A DNA stretch of 64,000 nt from Litoreibacter meonggei (lineage in GTDB: Bacteria > Pseudomonadota > Alphaproteobacteria > Rhodobacterales > Rhodobacteraceae): the NCBI RefSeq assembly GCF_003663885.1, contig NZ_RCCE01000008.1:1-64000 (forward strand). The letters are read 5' to 3'. Under the pieces are notes generated by a model. The model did no database searches and was not told where the DNA came from. It worked only from the letters and a program-made list of their open reading frames with translations. This document shows positions 34,473-45,700 of this stretch, in pieces (position 1 is the first letter of the stretch; every line of letters begins with the position of its first letter). Position numbers and translations under genes: made by a program.

Positions 34473-35806
34473 TAAGCTTTCTCCGCAATCGCCCAAAGCT
34501 CAAGCTTCAGATCCGGCCAGTCCCCCGCGAAATGCATCGCAAGCGCTGGCGCGGTCGAGAACTCGCGCCACATCGGCGTGTTCTTATCGAGGATGAAATA
34601 GACGTTCGTCGACACCGCCCTGATCTGGCGCGGCGGCGTCGGGGTATGACGTAGCTCGATGCCCGGCAGGTTGTTGTTGACGATTTCGTTCATGCGGGTG
34701 TTTGGGCCCACTTTGCACAGCTCGGGGAACTGCTGCTGGATTTGTGTCAGCGACTTGGAGGACGTAACCTCGATCACAAATGTCGCCTCGCGGAACAGGT
34801 TCCGGTCCATGACTTCCGCGATGTAGGAATTCTGGCGCACCATCTTGAGGTCCAGACGTGTCGCGCGACCAACATCGCGGCTTAGCAAGCGCTGGATGTC
34901 GCGCACGACCGGCGTGAAGGTGTCCTTCGGGTTGTCGTGGTCATAGGCAGGATATTCCTGCGCCATGCGCTTGTCGTTGTCGAAGGTCCAAAGCTCGCCC
35001 ACAAGGCGCAGCAATTCAACATAGAGCTTTTCCGGATGCACATAGCGTGAATTGCGCAGATGGCGCAGCCCGCCGATCTCGCGATTCAAAAGTAGCAGCA
35101 TGAAATAGTCGGTCGCTTGCAAGCCGCCGCCCGCAGATGGATCAGCCGCATAGCGCGCCAGCCCTTCCTGCTTGGTCTCGACCCAGCCGATAACGCGGTC
35201 CAGCCAGCCGGTGAAAACCGGATGTGCGCTGACCACCATGGCGGGCGGGGCGAAGGTATCGTCCATCGAAATCACTCCATCGCGCACCTCTTGGATACGG
35301 CCGATCTGCATACACTGATAGCCGGGTTTCGGCGTCTTGCGAATGTCGATTTCCAGACGCGGTTGCGCCAGTTCGATGTCTTGTTCCAGCCGCATCGCGG
35401 AGGCGCTATCCGCGACCATCTCGTTACCCAGCACAAACCGCGTCGCGGCGGTTGTTTCGGTATCAGGTGCCAACTCGCGTCCGTTCATCGCCGCATCCGG
35501 CAAGGTCAGCCAGACGGACATGCCATCTGCCTTTTCCGGCACCTCTTTGGGTGTTGGCAACGGGTTGATATTGGGCGCGTCGAACGGCATCCCGTCGGGC
35601 ATGATCCCCACGGCGGAGCGCAACCCGATCCGGCCTTGCTGCGCCATGTCGCGATCCAGCTTCAGTTCCGCCAGCCCCCAAGGATACGGCGTGATCGTGC
35701 GGGTGCGATTGTCGACCAGCTTCTCAAGGTAGCGGTCCTGCTGTTGCAGGTGATGGGGCTGAAGGAACAGGCCCTCTTTCCACGCAACTTTGCTATACCA
35801 AGACAT
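34472..35806 (-). CDS. tssK: T6SS baseplate-membrane connector TssK
   Basis: A 444-residue TssK/VasE: VAWKEGLFLQPHHLQQQDRY at the start is the family signature, and GIELRHTPTPPRQI and YFILDKNTPMWREF occur near the end. TssK links the baseplate to TssL and TssM. It starts the operon tssK-tssL-tssM-tagF-pppA-ppkA. The 153-bp gap upstream, before the effector gene stop, contains GGGAAAT as ribosome binding site; I see no clear promoter in it. Confidence 0.97.
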   Translation of the reverse strand: MSWYSKVAWKEGLFLQPHHLQQQDRYLEKLVDNRTRTITPYPWGLAELKLDRDMAQQGRIGLRSAVGIMPDGMPFDAPNINPLPTPKEVPEKADGMSVWLTLPDAAMNGRELAPDTETTAATRFVLGNEMVADSASAMRLEQDIELAQPRLEIDIRKTPKPGYQCMQIGRIQEVRDGVISMDDTFAPPAMVVSAHPVFTGWLDRVIGWVETKQEGLARYAADPSAGGGLQATDYFMLLLLNREIGGLRHLRNSRYVHPEKLYVELLRLVGELWTFDNDKRMAQEYPAYDHDNPKDTFTPVVRDIQRLLSRDVGRATRLDLKMVRQNSYIAEVMDRNLFREATFVIEVTSSKSLTQIQQQFPELCKVGPNTRMNEIVNNNLPGIELRHTPTPPRQIRAVSTNVYFILDKNTPMWREFSTAPALAMHFAGDWPDLKLELWAIAEKA

Positions 35807-35959
35807 ATATTTCCCAACTTGCCGTCATCGCCCGCTCTCAAAAGCGCGCATCCAAAACACAAAGCCCAGCTGACGCTAGGTAAAATCCCTGCATGAACAA
35901 TGCGGTGTGAGGGTCAGACGGTCAAGGGCCGCAGCCCGAGGATCACCTTTATTTCACGG

Positions 35960-37363
35960 CTACTTGGCACGCCCCGGCTGATTGGGGTGAACTTTGCGTT
36001 TCCGCCCTCGCCGCTCGCGCATCGGGGCACCGATCACGGGGTAGATGTCGTTGTAGTTGGCCGAATGGTGAGTAAAGTTCCGTTTCACCACGGCGTCGCT
36101 GGCAGAGCTCAGGTCGCCGGGGACGGCATATTCGCCGCTACCGGGGAATGCCTTCATCGGCACGTCCGACGACGTGGCCTTGTCATACATCTTCCGCAGC
36201 GCGATCCGCGACAACTCGTGGCGCATCCAAGGGCGGTTCAGACGCGTCAGGATCGACCAACGATAATAGGTGCGGTAGGTGTTCCCGTAGGCCACTGTCT
36301 CCGTCTCGATCGGGGTCGACTCCAACTCCCATGCGCCGGGCAAGTCAGCGGGTGTAATCCAGCCCTCGGCGATGAACACCGCTGCATCCGCCATCATGGT
36401 TGCGCGTAACTGCGCGACAGCACCGGCCTGCGCCGTCTGCGCCTGCGCATTGCTGTACCCGACGCCAGTGGTCGGCATACGGATCACCGGGCGCTCTTTG
36501 AAATTTTGCGGATAACCCCCGCCTACGTTGGAGTGGACACCCGGCAAACGCTCCACCTCACCACCACTAGGCTGGTTATCGTTTAGACTAAAGCTGTGCC
36601 GGATTTCGTCTTCCGCAGTCAGGTGAAAAATCGTCTCTGCCGACGCGGTCTTCAGATGAACATCCACGTCACCGTTATCCGCCGTAATGTCCCCGGCGAT
36701 GGCAGCCACGGTGTCGAAAATCCCCACGAAGCGCAGGCGGATATTGCGGTCTTTGGGCAAGCGGGCATGCTTGTCATTGGTCCAGCCCAGTAACGGCATT
36801 AGGTCAATCCAGCCAACCCGCTTGTAGTCTAGCCTACCCGCGTTAAAGCCGTTAACGAAGTGTCGCGCCGCGGCCGCCCCGCGCGAGAAGCCGAACACGT
36901 CCAGCACGACCTCCTCGGGCTCGACGCCAGGCGACAGCCGGTTTATCATTTCGCCCACATCCAGTGCTGCTTCGATCACGCGGTTCTCGACCCCGCGCTC
37001 GCCAATCCCCATGGCAGAGCCCCAGACGTCGTCTTCCTCGCCCGTCTCGGTGCCTATGCCCTGAACATACAGGTTCCGATAACGGCGCTCGTATCCACCA
37101 CAGGCGTTGGTCGTATCGTAGCGGTTGCCGTCGTTGTAATAGAGGTCCTTGAGCAGCGAGACATTGGAGCGGGCGTTGGCGTAACTCCCCTCCCCGCCGG
37201 TTTGCGCGTTCTGTTCGTTATTACCCGTGCCGTCGAAGAAAACACCAATCTCCAGCGAAACTTTCGGGCATGTCTGCACCACCGCACCCGCATGGGCCGA
37301 GCCAAGGGCTGCCATATCAGCGGCGGCGCCACTTTCAATCGCAGCAGTGGACATTCCAGCCAT
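35960..37363 (-). CDS. DUF2235 alpha/beta-hydrolase, probable T6SS phospholipase effector (Tle)
   Basis: A 467-residue protein with the DUF2235 hydrolase signature: VFFDGTGNN at 41-49, the nucleophile elbow GFSRG at 158-162 (S160), IFDTVAA near 215-221, and PGVHSNVGGGYP supplying the likely catalytic histidine. DUF2235 proteins of the Tle families are T6SS phospholipase effectors that attack membranes of target cells. There is no signal peptide, as expected for a T6SS cargo. It directly follows (stop and start abutting) two paralogous secreted-protein genes and a DUF4123 chaperone gene. Effector status is inferred from family and context. Confidence 0.88.
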   Translation of the reverse strand: MAGMSTAAIESGAAADMAALGSAHAGAVVQTCPKVSLEIGVFFDGTGNNEQNAQTGGEGSYANARSNVSLLKDLYYNDGNRYDTTNACGGYERRYRNLYVQGIGTETGEEDDVWGSAMGIGERGVENRVIEAALDVGEMINRLSPGVEPEEVVLDVFGFSRGAAAARHFVNGFNAGRLDYKRVGWIDLMPLLGWTNDKHARLPKDRNIRLRFVGIFDTVAAIAGDITADNGDVDVHLKTASAETIFHLTAEDEIRHSFSLNDNQPSGGEVERLPGVHSNVGGGYPQNFKERPVIRMPTTGVGYSNAQAQTAQAGAVAQLRATMMADAAVFIAEGWITPADLPGAWELESTPIETETVAYGNTYRTYYRWSILTRLNRPWMRHELSRIALRKMYDKATSSDVPMKAFPGSGEYAVPGDLSSASDAVVKRNFTHHSANYNDIYPVIGAPMRERRGRKRKVHPNQPGRAK

Positions 37364-37999
37364 CTAACCCGCCTCCCCTGCGCATGGCGTATCAATACGC
37401 GGCATGCTCTGCCGTTTGCTCTCTTGCGAATACACCCACTCCAGATCCACATGCGCATCCAGGCGCGTGCTAAAATCCACGTCGGCGTCGGCACGCCTCG
37501 CAGCGCAGGTCTCCGCCACGATGGTTCCGTTATATTCGCCACTGGCCGCATCGGGGCCGGTGTCTGTAGATATCGCCAGATGCCCGTTCCAACCAAACAC
37601 CACGGTCACAAGCGCGGTAGGGCCCGTACGGTCTTCGACGCGAAGCCTGCCATCGGGCACGACGATCTCGGCGCTGTAGGCGCGGTCCGTATAGGCTTCT
37701 ACCCAATCGGCGCGCACAACAAGCGCCGCACCGTCCTGAGTAGGCGCGGCAAGGTCCGTCAGTGTGCGATTGCCCCCACGAGGGTTTTCCCAGTCAGTCG
37801 ACGCAAGATAGGGTGGCGCGCCGTAGGCACGTCCGTTGATTTCAAGCGATTGTACTATGATCGGGTTGGTGATGTGGGACGCGTCGGTCAACACCATACC
37901 TGTGGGCACTGCGTTCCCAAGCATACCCATTGCCAAAGCGGCGGGGGCGATCAGCAGTGCGGCGCACGCACTCTGGCTTATGCGAAGCAAAACGCCCAT
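37364..37999 (-). CDS. Secreted protein, candidate effector-immunity protein B
   Basis: A 211-residue protein with a signal peptide (residues about 1-24, ALA before MGML). It is paralogous to the next gene: both share GM-G...PT....DASH, LINGR-like, DW/SW-NPRGG, RAY, L-VED, and G-(Y/F)NG stretches. The pattern recalls DUF2931-type proteins seen with T6SS lipases, but I am not certain of the family. A periplasmic location next to a DUF2235 lipase fits an immunity protein. Its stop abuts the effector start. Confidence 0.75.
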   Translation of the reverse strand: MGVLLRISQSACAALLIAPAALAMGMLGNAVPTGMVLTDASHITNPIIVQSLEINGRAYGAPPYLASTDWENPRGGNRTLTDLAAPTQDGAALVVRADWVEAYTDRAYSAEIVVPDGRLRVEDRTGPTALVTVVFGWNGHLAISTDTGPDAASGEYNGTIVAETCAARRADADVDFSTRLDAHVDLEWVYSQESKRQSMPRIDTPCAGEAG

Positions 38000-38635
38000 T
38001 TATGTATTCTCCCCAGAACAACTGCTTTCAATATCCGGCACCGCCATCCATTGGTCGCGGCGATCAATAAGCCGACCCAACCCCGGTATCTCGTTGACCC
38101 GCAACCCATAATTCTGGTCGCGGTTAGGTGTGCGTTTGCCACACATCCGTGTCACTTCGCGGCCGTTGAATTGACCGGTCTTCGGATCTGCCTCAGCATT
38201 GGTGAATAACATGAACTCGCCATTGCGACCATACACAAAGGTCATGTAGGCGGTCACGCCAACCACGTCCTCCACATGCAGCTCGCCCCAAGCTACGCTG
38301 GCATCCGCCGTATAGGCGCGGCCCGTTTCGATCTCTGTCCACTCCGCATGGATATCGACGATCTGGTCATCGGCGTTGTCCCATGGCAGCCCCGTTAGCG
38401 TCGTGCTGCCGCCACGCGGGTTCATCCAGCTGGACGAGGCGAGGATAGGAAACGACCCCATGGTCCGACCATTGATCGCCAGACCATCCACCATAACCGG
38501 AGTGCTTTGATGCGATGCGTCATTGAAAGTCAGTTCTGTCGGGCGGCTCTGGCCAAACATGCCCATTGCGAAGGCTCCGCCAGTCAGCGCTACCCCAAAT
38601 GCGGCGGCGCATGGTATGGCGAAAACCCGCATCAT
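38000..38635 (-). CDS. Secreted protein, candidate effector-immunity protein A
   Basis: A 211-residue paralog of the 37364-37999 product, of identical length, with signal peptide AFGVALTGGAFA at the start. Conserved stretches include NDASHQSTPVMVDGLAINGR, NPRGGSTTLTGL and ELHVEDVVGVTAYMTFVYG. Tandem copies suggest either dosage or divergence toward recognising different lipases. It overlaps the DUF4123 gene by 4 bases and abuts its paralog, so the cassette is one transcript. Confidence 0.75.
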   Translation of the reverse strand: MMRVFAIPCAAAFGVALTGGAFAMGMFGQSRPTELTFNDASHQSTPVMVDGLAINGRTMGSFPILASSSWMNPRGGSTTLTGLPWDNADDQIVDIHAEWTEIETGRAYTADASVAWGELHVEDVVGVTAYMTFVYGRNGEFMLFTNAEADPKTGQFNGREVTRMCGKRTPNRDQNYGLRVNEIPGLGRLIDRRDQWMAVPDIESSCSGENT

Positions 38636-39729
38636 GTGCCGGCCCCGTGCATATGCTCATCCGCCGCCAGAACTGTTGGCGGGATCACGTTCATCCGGTC
38701 GCGCAATGCCTCGACCTTGCGGGCTTCGCGGGCTTTGGACAGGCAAATTTGGCGCAGCTGGTCCTCGGGGTCTTTCTGCTCGAACCCCGGCCCGTAAAAG
38801 ACCTCCCAACAGGCCAACAGATATAGATGGTCAAGCTGCTTGATACCCGCAGGCATCATGCGATCGAACAACCCGCGAACGCGGCGATACACCAAATCAT
38901 CGGGGCGGTCTTCGTCCAGATGCTCCCCAAATGTCTTCTCGATCCGGCGCGCGACCTCTTCCATGTCCCGTTCTAGACGAGCACGCGCAATCGCCCCGAC
39001 CTCGCCAGAAGTCAGCAGGAAAGGTTTGCCGTCCTGACTGCGTGGGCGGGTATAGTTCTCAGGCTCCGCCTCGATCTCGGTTAACCGCCACTGAGTAGGT
39101 CTGTTTTCCAATAAAAACATACGGTTGATCCGCGCACCCTCGCGGCAGAACCAATGTGCCACGCGGGCCATGTCATCCTTGATATGGCCAAGATAGGCGG
39201 CCATCGGGGCCGGTTCCCAGAAGCGGAAATAGTAGGTTTTTCCGGTCTCGTATTTCATCCGGTAGAAGCGGCGCCAATGCCGCCAGACCGCGTCGAAATC
39301 AGGGCTGGCGCGAAACAAAATACCCGGCTCAAGCCGCGCGATGTTCCACGGTGTGTCTTCGTCTTCAAGATGGGTGAACAGCATGCGCGTCAGTGTATCG
39401 ACCTCGGACAGAACGACCAGCCAAGGGGCAACGTCACCATATTCTTCCTCGGCGTCGCCCTTGAACAGGCAGCGATGCGGGATAACTGCATCTTCCAGCA
39501 TGTTCTGCAAGTTCTCGATCTTGCCCGCATCCAAAATGGCATAGAGAACCGTTTCGGTTTCGCCCGGTGGGAAAATGAGGTCCTGCAAGCTCTCAGGAAC
39601 AGACAGCCGCGGGTGGATTCCGCGCTGGTTGTCGAGAAGCTGCACGCCATCATGAACGGTCAACTTCAACCCCGGACCGGGTCCCCCCGGCGTCTCCGGG
39701 GGCATGCCAGAGGCGGACCCGTCCGCCAT
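38632..39729 (-). CDS. DUF4123 T6SS effector chaperone (Tap/TEC type)
   Basis: A 365-residue cytoplasmic protein. Residues 45-180 match DUF4123: LYAILDAGKIENLQNML, WLVVLSE, LFTHLEDEDTPW, and the YYFRFWEP stretch. Such chaperones load effectors onto VgrG or PAAR and are usually encoded beside the effector. Here the DUF2235 gene lies two genes downstream. vgrG lies 15 kb away, beyond the replication module. The start lies 5 bases after the autotransporter stop, with TAAGGCG as ribosome binding site overlapping that stop. Confidence 0.85.
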   Translation of the reverse strand: MADGSASGMPPETPGGPGPGLKLTVHDGVQLLDNQRGIHPRLSVPESLQDLIFPPGETETVLYAILDAGKIENLQNMLEDAVIPHRCLFKGDAEEEYGDVAPWLVVLSEVDTLTRMLFTHLEDEDTPWNIARLEPGILFRASPDFDAVWRHWRRFYRMKYETGKTYYFRFWEPAPMAAYLGHIKDDMARVAHWFCREGARINRMFLLENRPTQWRLTEIEAEPENYTRPRSQDGKPFLLTSGEVGAIARARLERDMEEVARRIEKTFGEHLDEDRPDDLVYRRVRGLFDRMMPAGIKQLDHLYLLACWEVFYGPGFEQKDPEDQLRQICLSKAREARKVEALRDRMNVIPPTVLAADEHMHGAGT

Positions 39730-39733
39730 CGCC

Positions 39734-42700
39734 TTAGAACTGCAACCGCAGCTGTGCGGTCACGCCGTAGCTGCTTACGGAACCGGAGAAGCGGCCATCA
39801 GCACGAATAGATGCGTTCATCTGCTTGGCTGCACCGAATTTGCCCTCGTCGATAATCTTCACGTAGTTCACGCCCATGCTCAACTCGCCATACGCTCCAA
39901 GGTTCTCGGAGGTCAGGTTTTGCGATGCGCCACCCGCATCGGTGTAGACCGAACGTCGCTCTTTACCGAAGTCGTTGTAGTAGGTGCCGGTTGCAAAGAT
40001 GTTGGTGGCCGACGTGCCATCGTCGCCGAAGAATGTTTTCGCAAGCGTACCACCCACAAAGCCAATCGCCGTGGTGCTGTCTTGCGTTTGCAGCGTCGCC
40101 CCATCCGTAAAGGTCAGCGTTGCAGCTTTGGTTTGCGTCAAACCGAACCCAGCGGTCGGCACGAAGGTCAACCCGCTTTGCTGCAAGGGAATGGAATAGC
40201 TCAACGCGCCAGACACCGTCAGCGCTTTGGTCTTCAGCGTCGAATTCGTCAGGCCCAGAGCCGACCCTGCGACCACCGCCGTGTTGGTGAACTCGTAGTC
40301 GGTTTGCTCCGTGCGGACTTGCAGGTCAGCCGACAACGCGCCCTTGGCCGCTGCAAGGTAAAGCCCGGCATAGGTTTGGCGGAAATCCCCATCGGTGATC
40401 GAGGTTACTGTGTTTGTTACCTGCGTTGCATTGTTCTGGTTCACCGCAAAGACCGGTTGCGTGGTTGTGCCTTGGTTCACACCAAATATCCCGCCAAAGG
40501 CCAGATCCCAACCGCCGAAGGTGCCGTTGAAGCAGCCCCAGTCGCCACCAACCTGCAAGCCGTAATACTTGGCGTCGATGGTCGAGGAAATGTTGGACAC
40601 CGCGTTTTGCGTCGCACCGCTGACTTCGGCGCTACCGCCTACGAAGCGGCCCCAGGTGCCAGCGCCACAGCTGTCGTCGTCCTCATAAGCAAGACCAGAA
40701 ACAAACGGGCTGGACGGACGGTTGATTACCGTGCCGATAAGCGACTGTGTTAGAACCACATTGCCCGCGATTGCCCCGATACCGGGGTTTGGCTGGGCCG
40801 CAAGGCTCAGATCGCCCGCACCGTTCTGAAACAGGCCAAATACCACTTGTCCGCCAGATGGCGGCAACCCGCTCGCGCCGAAACTAAAGTTGTTACCCGC
40901 CGCACCAAAGGAGTCATCCACGTCAAAAACGAGAACTGCTGGATCGGCGATAGATGGCGTCCCTGCTCCGATGGTGTTGAAGTTCAGCACGTAGCTACCG
41001 GTCGTGGCCCCGCCAGTGACAACAATCGTGTCACTGTTAAGCCCGCCCGGTGCGGAGCTGTCGAGATTGGCGTCTAGGTTAAAGACACCCGTCCCGCTCA
41101 TACCACCTGCGATGTTAACCTGATCTGTCGTAACGCCATTGGTCATCTCGACCGTGCCGTTGTGGACCATGCCACCAGAGGCGACAGTGAAGCCACCCGC
41201 AGTGGTGATCGTGCCGCTATTGGTCAAGCCGCCGTTGAATGTGCCCGCGTTAGACAGCATCGCGCCAGTGTTGGTGGTGCCGCCATTGATGGTGCCCTCC
41301 ACCACAAAGCCGCCAGCGGTTGCATTCGTGTTGGTAAAGCCCGCGCCTGTGGTGATGCTCTCACCGCCCGCAAGGTTCAGCGTGCCAGAGTTGGTGCCTG
41401 CGCCAGTGATCGCAAGCGCGCCCACCACATCCAAAGCACCAGAGTTGTCCAGCGCGCCCACAGTGCCCGACAGGTTTGCTGTCCCGGAGCTGGCCACGGA
41501 GCCGGTCACGATACCAGAACTTGTCAGCGTGCCCGCGTTGGTCACGTTGCCCGCAATCGTGCCGGTGTTGCTCGCAGTAGCGCCCGCCGCCGTCGCGACA
41601 TTGCCGCCGATCGTGGAAGAGTTGTCGAGATTGCCGCCATTAACCGTCACATCACCAGTGATGTTGGCTGCGTTGTTGGTGTCACCACCACTTTGCGTAA
41701 CGCTCGCCACGGTGCCTGCGATCAAGTTCAGATCAGCCGCATTGGTGATCGCGCCTGTGGTACCTGCGTTCACGTTAACCGTGCCCGCTTGGTTGTCGAC
41801 AGTCGCCAGCGTACCGGATGTATCCAGCGTGCCACCATTGTTGACCGTCGCTCCTGTGACCACACCAGTAGCACTGACAGTTGCCGTCGCCGTGTTGTTC
41901 AACGACGCCAAGGTGCCGTCTGCCGTCAACGTACCAGAGTTGCTCACTGTGCCCACTGTCGTACCTGCATCCACATTCGCGGTGCCGGAGTTGGTGATCG
42001 CGCCAGCGGTGCCAGCGTCGACATTCAGGATACCCGCGTTGGTGACAGCACCCAGATTACCTGTGCTGTCCACCTGCCCTGCGGTGATATTGGTCGCACC
42101 AGTTACCTGTCCGTCTGCGCCCACCGTGGTCACACCACCGCCGACATTCAGCGCGGCAACAACGGTCGAGTTCGCCGTCCCACCGTCGCCGATCAGCGTG
42201 GTGCCGGTCGAGGTGACGACCCCTGCGGTGCCATCATTGATGTTCAGGATCGCACCCGTGTTGGTGACGTCGCCCAAGCTGCCCGTGCTGTTCACGGTCC
42301 CCGCGCCGCTCACCGTGGTGGCCCCCGTTACGGCGCCAGTGTTGGTCAACGTGCCGCCTGTGACATTGGCTGTCGTGGTCACCGTGCCGGTGTTGGCAAA
42401 GGTACCGCCGGAATTGTCAGCGATGCTTGCAACAGTGCCGTCATTCACGAAGGTGCCGGAGTTGGTGATCGCTCCCGCAGATGCGCCCAGATCGACATTC
42501 GCGATGTTGGTGTTTGTGATATCACCAGCAGTTCCAGCGTCCACGTTCAGTGTGCCCGCGTTTGCGACAGCGCCCAAAGCGCCGGTGCTGTCCAGCTGCG
42601 CGCCTGCTGCGACGGTGCTTGCGTTGGTGACGGTGCCGTCGGTGCCAACAGTCGTGACCCCGCCATTCACCGTCAGGCTGTCAGCAGTGGCGGCAACGGC

Positions 42701-45700
42701 GTCGCCGTTACCGATAATCGTCGTGCCTGCGGTCGTGACCGCGCCAACCGTGCCGTCATTGGCATTCAGCGTTGTACCAGCCGCCACATCCGTCGCGCCC
42801 ATCGACGCCGCAGCTCCGGTTTGGGTGATCGTACCGGTGTCCAGATCCACCGGACCTGTGATGCTGCCGGTGTTGGCAGTGGTCGCGGTCCCAAACGTAT
42901 TCTGGTTCAGGCCAGCCATGGTGCCCGCATTGACCAGAGTGCCTTGGTTCGTCGTCAAGCCAGAGATCGCCCCTGCCGCCTCGTTGGTCAGGCTCGCCGT
43001 GGCTCCGGTGTTGTTCGCCGTGGTGATCGTACCTGCGTTGGTTGTGGTGCCTTCGTTATCCAGTGTCGTCACAGTACCGCCGTCGATATCCAGCGTCGTA
43101 CCCGCTGCTACGTCGCCCGTTCCGATAGAACCAGCCGTTTGTGTCAGGGTCCCGATATTGACCGCAGCTACACCCGTAATCGCGCCGGAGTTGGTGCCGG
43201 TAGCACCCGCGCCGCTTTGGTCATAGCTCGCAACAGTGCCTTGGTTGTCTACAGCGCTGGACGTGTTGCTCAACGCGCCCGAGACGACACCCGCGCCTTC
43301 GTTGGTCACGGTCGCGCCATTGGTTGCCGTCAGGCTCGCCATGGTGCCTGCATTGGTCACGGTCCCTGCGTCCACGGCCACGGCACCTGCGGTGCCGCCG
43401 TTCACATCAAGGTTGCCATCGGACACCACGTTCACCGCCGCTAGGTCGCCAGCGGACACCACATTGGCCGAATTCGCAGCCCCCGCCGCGTCACCCACAG
43501 TCGTCACACCGACCACATCACCGTCGGTGCCGACGGTAAATGTACCATCATTGACGACCAAGGTTGTGTCGATCTGCGCCGCAGTACCGGTGTTACCCAA
43601 CGAGCCGGTGCCGCCGTCAACCTGAACAGAGTCAGCCGAACCGCCGTTAAGATCAGCGGAGCCGTCGGCATTCACAATGACAGCCGCCAAGTCGCCGGTG
43701 CTGGCAATCGACGCTGTTGCCGTGCCGCCTGCCCCGTCACCGACGGTGGTCAGGCCGCCAACCATACCATCATCTCCGACGGCCACTTGGCCCTCGTCGA
43801 TCTGCAACGTGCCTGTCACCGAAGCTGCGGTGCCAGTGGTGCCCACAGAGGCAGAGCCGTTATTTGTCACCTGGACAGAACTTGCAGTGCCTCCATTTAC
43901 GTTCAGCGTACCATCGCTATTCACGGTCGCAGCACCCGTCAGTGTGCCGCTGGAGTTCACAATCGCGGAGCCCGCCGCACCAACAGCATCACCCACAGTG
44001 GTCGTCCCGGTGATTGTACCGTCTGTTCCCACGATGGTGGTGCCGTCATCCGCCGTTAGGGCGCCGGACACCGCAAATGCGGTCCCGGTGTTACCAATAG
44101 CCAATGTGCCGGTCGCGCCGGTGCCTTGGTTCACGTTCACCGCGGTGCCGCCATCTAGATTGGCTGTGCCCAAGTTGGACACATCACCTTGCGTGCTGGC
44201 GCCCGTCGCCGTGAAGGTCGAGCTGGCATTGTTGGTCACGTCACCCATGGTGCCTGCGTTGCTGGCTGTGCCACCATTCACGAAGTTACCCGTGGTGCCA
44301 TTGGCGGTGTTGTTGAACACCCCGCCCGCGCCATTGGTTACAACTGCCGCCGTCTGGGTAATCGTGCCATCGTTGTTGATGGTCGCGCCCGACGTGTTGG
44401 TAAAGGTATCGACCACCAGGGTGGAGCCATTGCCGATGTCGATCTGCGATCCTGCGCCCGTGTTGCTCAACGTCACAGCCGCGCCACCAAATGTGTCGCC
44501 CGCCCCGATGTTGATCGTACCGCCACCCGTGTTGTTGAGCAGATCGGCAGTGCCGTCGCCCACTGTAATGGTGCTCACCGTGCCAGCCGTGGTGATAGAG
44601 CCGGTGTTATTCAACGCCTCTCCGCCCACGTTGTCGCTATCTGCGTTGATCGTTCCGCCACCTGCAAAGGCTATGACACCTCCACCAGTATTGTTGTTGA
44701 TCGCGCCCGCATCCGAAACGATCCCGCCATCGGCGACGTTAAGTGCAGACGAGTTGTTCAAGGTGTTTCCGGTCCCGACAAGGCTCGCCCCTGCCCCAAG
44801 CAGATTGATCGAACCCGAGTTGTTGCTAATGGTCACCGCCGTCAGCGTCGTGCCAGCCGCGATGTTCGTCGTCCCGTCATTGGCAAACTCGCCCGCGGCC
44901 AGACCCGTAGTTGTTGTCGGCCCGTTCGATCCATCGACGGTGACGTCACCGTCGACAGTGAATGTCGAATTGTTATCGAGTGAGCGTACACCGGATACAG
45001 ACCCGGCAGCTTCGACCGTCAGGTCACCGTTGTTGGTAATGTCGAACCCGTTCGCCGCGATGCCCGCCACGATGTCGGTGTCACCACCTGCCGCGACGAT
45101 CAGGTTACCCGTCAAGTCAGCGGCAATATCCTGAGACCCCGCGTTGGAGACGTTGCCGTTCAGCGTCACGCCTGCACTTACGTTTGAGTTCGAATCCAAC
45201 ACGATGCTGTTCGACGTTACGGTCAGGCCGTTGCCGGATGCATCAGTCAAGTTGCCGTCATTGGTGAATGTTCCGTTTGCCCCGTTGGTGCCCGCTACCG
45301 TCAGCTCCACCGCCGCGGCTGCACCAGCGTTGTTCACGGTGCCGTTGTTGGTCACATCGCCATTGATCGTGGTGTTCTGCTCCACGGTGAAGGTAGCACT
45401 CGCGCCGCTATTCACAGTCACGTCGCCACCAAACGTGCCGCCACTCGCGACGACGGTGCCGTTGTTAATCGTGGTAGTCCCACCAACAGACCCGCCTGAC
45501 CCGTTGGTGAAGGTGCCCGCCGTGTTCGTCAGATTGCCTCCGATGGACCCGCCAGTGTTATTCGACGTGCCCGCAACTGTAGCATTGCCGGTGACCGAAC
45601 CGCCGGCGTTGTTCAAGCCGCCGGACGTCGTGGTTACGTTGCCGCCAATGGACCCGCCGCCGGAATTGTCGACCGCCGCAGTGGCAGCCACATTACCTGT

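Noticed and set aside
36860-38209. 449-codon plus-strand frame over the effector cassette
   Set aside because: It crosses two minus-strand genes and their junction; shadow frame.
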